Assembly: GCF_937616625.2 (NCBI RefSeq)
Contig: NC_065571.1
Coordinates: forward strand, 28,160,201-28,224,200
Direction: 5' to 3'
DNA length: 64,000 nucleotides
DNA from: Mercurialis annua
Taxonomy: Eukaryota > Streptophyta > Magnoliopsida > Malpighiales > Euphorbiaceae
Shown here piece by piece: positions 62,381-64,000 of this stretch (position 1 is its first letter; every line of letters begins with the position of its first letter). Position numbers and translations under genes: made by a program. A model generated the notes under the pieces. The model searched no databases. It was not told the origin of the DNA and saw only the letters and a program-made list of their open reading frames with translations.

Positions 62381-63680
62381 TAAACGTTTGGCTTAAATCG
62401 CTAAAAAGGGGAAACATTTGAATTTGTTTCGTCACGTTTATAAACGTTCGGTTTAAATCGCTAAAAAGGTGAAACTCTTGGATTTGATTCATAACGTTTG
62501 TAAACGTTTGGCTTAAATTGCTAAAAAGGTGAAAAGTTTTGATTTGTTTCGTAACGGTTGTAAACGTTTGGCTTAAATCGCTAAAAAGGTGAAACGTTTG
62601 GATTTGTTTCATAATGTCGGTAAACGTTTGGCTTAAATCGCTAAAAAGGTGAAACGTTTGGATTTGTTTCATAATGTCGGTAAACGTTTGGCTTAAATCG
62701 CTAAAAAGGTGAAACGTTTGGATTTGTTTCATAATGTCGATAAACGTTTGGCATAAATCGCTAAAAAGGTGAAACGTTTGGATTTGTTTCATAATGTCGG
62801 TAAACGTTTGGCTTAAATCGCTAAAAAGGTGAAACGTTTGGATTTGTTTCATAATGTCGGTAAACGTTTGGCATAAATCTCTAAAAAGGTGAAACGTTTG
62901 GTTTTTTTTCGTAACGTTTGTAAACATTTGGCTTAAATCACTAAAAGGGTGAAACGTTTCGATTTATTTCGTAACGTTTGTAAACGTTTGTTTTTACTCG
63001 CTAAAAATGTGAAACGTTTGGATTTGTTTCGTAACGTTTGTAAACGTTTGGCTTAAATTGCTAAAACTGGATTCGTAACGTTTTAAACGTTTGGATTAGT
63101 TTCGTAACATTAGTAAACAATTTGCTTAAATCGCTAAAAAGGTGAAACGCTTGGATTTGTTTCGTAACGTTTGTAAACGTTTGGCTTAAATTGCTAAAAA
63201 GGTGAAACGTTTATTTTGTTTCATAACGTTTGTAAATGTTTGGCTTAAATCTCTAAAAAGGTGAAACATTGGATTTGTTTCCTAACGTTTGTAAACGTTT
63301 GGCTTAAATTGCTAAAAAGGTGAAACGCTTGGATTTGTTTCGTAACATTTTTAAACGTTTGTCTTAAATTCCAAAAAAGGTGAAACGCCTGGATTTGTTT
63401 CGTAACGTTTGTAAACGTTTGGCTTATATTGCTAAAAAGATGAAACGCTTTGATTTGTTTCGTATCGTTTATATACGTTTATCTTAAATTGCTAAAAAAG
63501 TGAAACGCTTTGTTTTATTTCGTAATATTTGTAAAGGTTTTGCTTAAATCGCTAAAAATGTGAAACGTTTGGATTTGTTTCGTAACGTTTTAAACGTTTG
63601 GTTTTATTTCGTAACGTTTGTAAACGTTTTGCTTAAACCGCTAAAAAGGTGAAACATTTGGATTTGTTTCGTAACGTTTG
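62381..63680 (+). repeat. 1,300-bp tandem duplication, copy 2
   Basis: Tandem partner of 61081-62380. It contains the same five-monomer ATAATGTCGG run (about 62600-62870). Similarity ends near 63680, where GTCAACGTTTGGCATAAATTCC departs from the first copy's continuation. Confidence 0.92.
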
Positions 63681-64000
63681 TCAACGTTTGGCATAAATTC
63701 CTAAAAAGGCGAAACATTTGGTTTTGTTTCGAAACGTTTGTAAACGTTTGGCTTAAATATCTAAAGAGGTGAAACGTTTGGATTTGTTTCGTAACTTTTG
63801 TAAACGTTTTGCTTAAATCGCTAAAATTATGAAACGTTTCGATTTGTTTTTTAACGTTTGTAAATGTTTGGCTTAAATCGCTAAAAAGGTGAAACGCTTG
63901 GATTTGTTTCTTAGTGTTTGGAAACGTTTGGCTTAAATCGCTAAAACGGTGAAACATTTTGATTTGTTTCGTAAAGTTTGTATACGTTTGGCTTAAATTG

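Larger units (their letters stand above)
59820..64000 (+). repeat. 60-bp satellite array, block 4 (~4.2 kb, continues past window)
   Basis: About 70 monomers in the same orientation as the other blocks, still inside the array at the window end. From 59820 to 61080 the monomers are unremarkable variants. From 61081 to 63680 there are two near-identical 1,300-bp copies. No genes seen. Confidence 0.96.

Noticed and set aside
3900..64000. CRISPR array
   Set aside because: The repeats are contiguous with no unique spacers, the unit is ~60 bp and variable, there are no cas genes, and the setting is a plant genome.

Overview
This window looks like heterochromatin from a plant nuclear genome, most likely a eudicot; I do not name a species. 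The signs are a plant-type L1 (LINE) ORF2 relic, Ty1/copia retrotransposon sequence with an initiator-tRNA-Met primer binding site, AT-rich DNA, and a very long tandem satellite. I found no intact host protein gene, rRNA, tRNA or CRISPR array. I also found no defence, toxin or biosynthetic system. What is notable here is satellite and retrotransposon architecture.

Layout. (1) 1-1848: a 3'-truncated L1-type LINE whose ORF2 is broken by in-frame stops. (2) 1848-3899: the last ~80 bp of a copia element's internal region plus its 3' LTR, abutting the LINE with no 5' half. (3) 3900-34240: a satellite of ~60-bp monomers, all in one orientation, organised into nested higher-order repeats. These include three tandem copies of a 6.6-kb unit (6421 to ~24150, the middle one with a 2,090-bp internal deletion) and a 3.3-kb unit present twice (26473 to ~33131). 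(4) 34241-43282: a complete-length 9,042-bp copia element inserted in the satellite, with 1,989-bp LTRs, an AACGT target duplication, PBS and PPT. Its LTRs differ at only two sites I could find, yet its gag-pol region is dead. (5) 43283-48095: satellite. (6) 48096-50058: minus-strand solo LTR (TSD TTGGA). (7) 50059-57829: satellite with a 2,210-bp tandem duplication. (8) 57830-59819: plus-strand solo LTR (TSD TTGTA). (9) 59820-64000: satellite with a very recent 1,300-bp tandem duplication, running off the window end. The satellite totals about 47 kb, roughly 785 monomers and 74% of the window.

How the parts relate. The monomer is 60 bp, a multiple of three, and the minus strand of its consensus has a stop-free frame. 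Long apparent 20-residue-repeat 'proteins' therefore appear across the array; I treat them as artefacts. Each monomer carries three AACGTT-centred palindromes spaced 20, 10 and 30 bp apart, and two 10-bp copies of AAACGTTTGG 30 bp apart, which suggests an ancestral 30-bp unit. One copia family inserted repeatedly into this array. Two of its insertions have been reduced to solo LTRs, and these belong to a subfamily whose U3 carries expanded minisatellites of TGATGTCA-type motifs.
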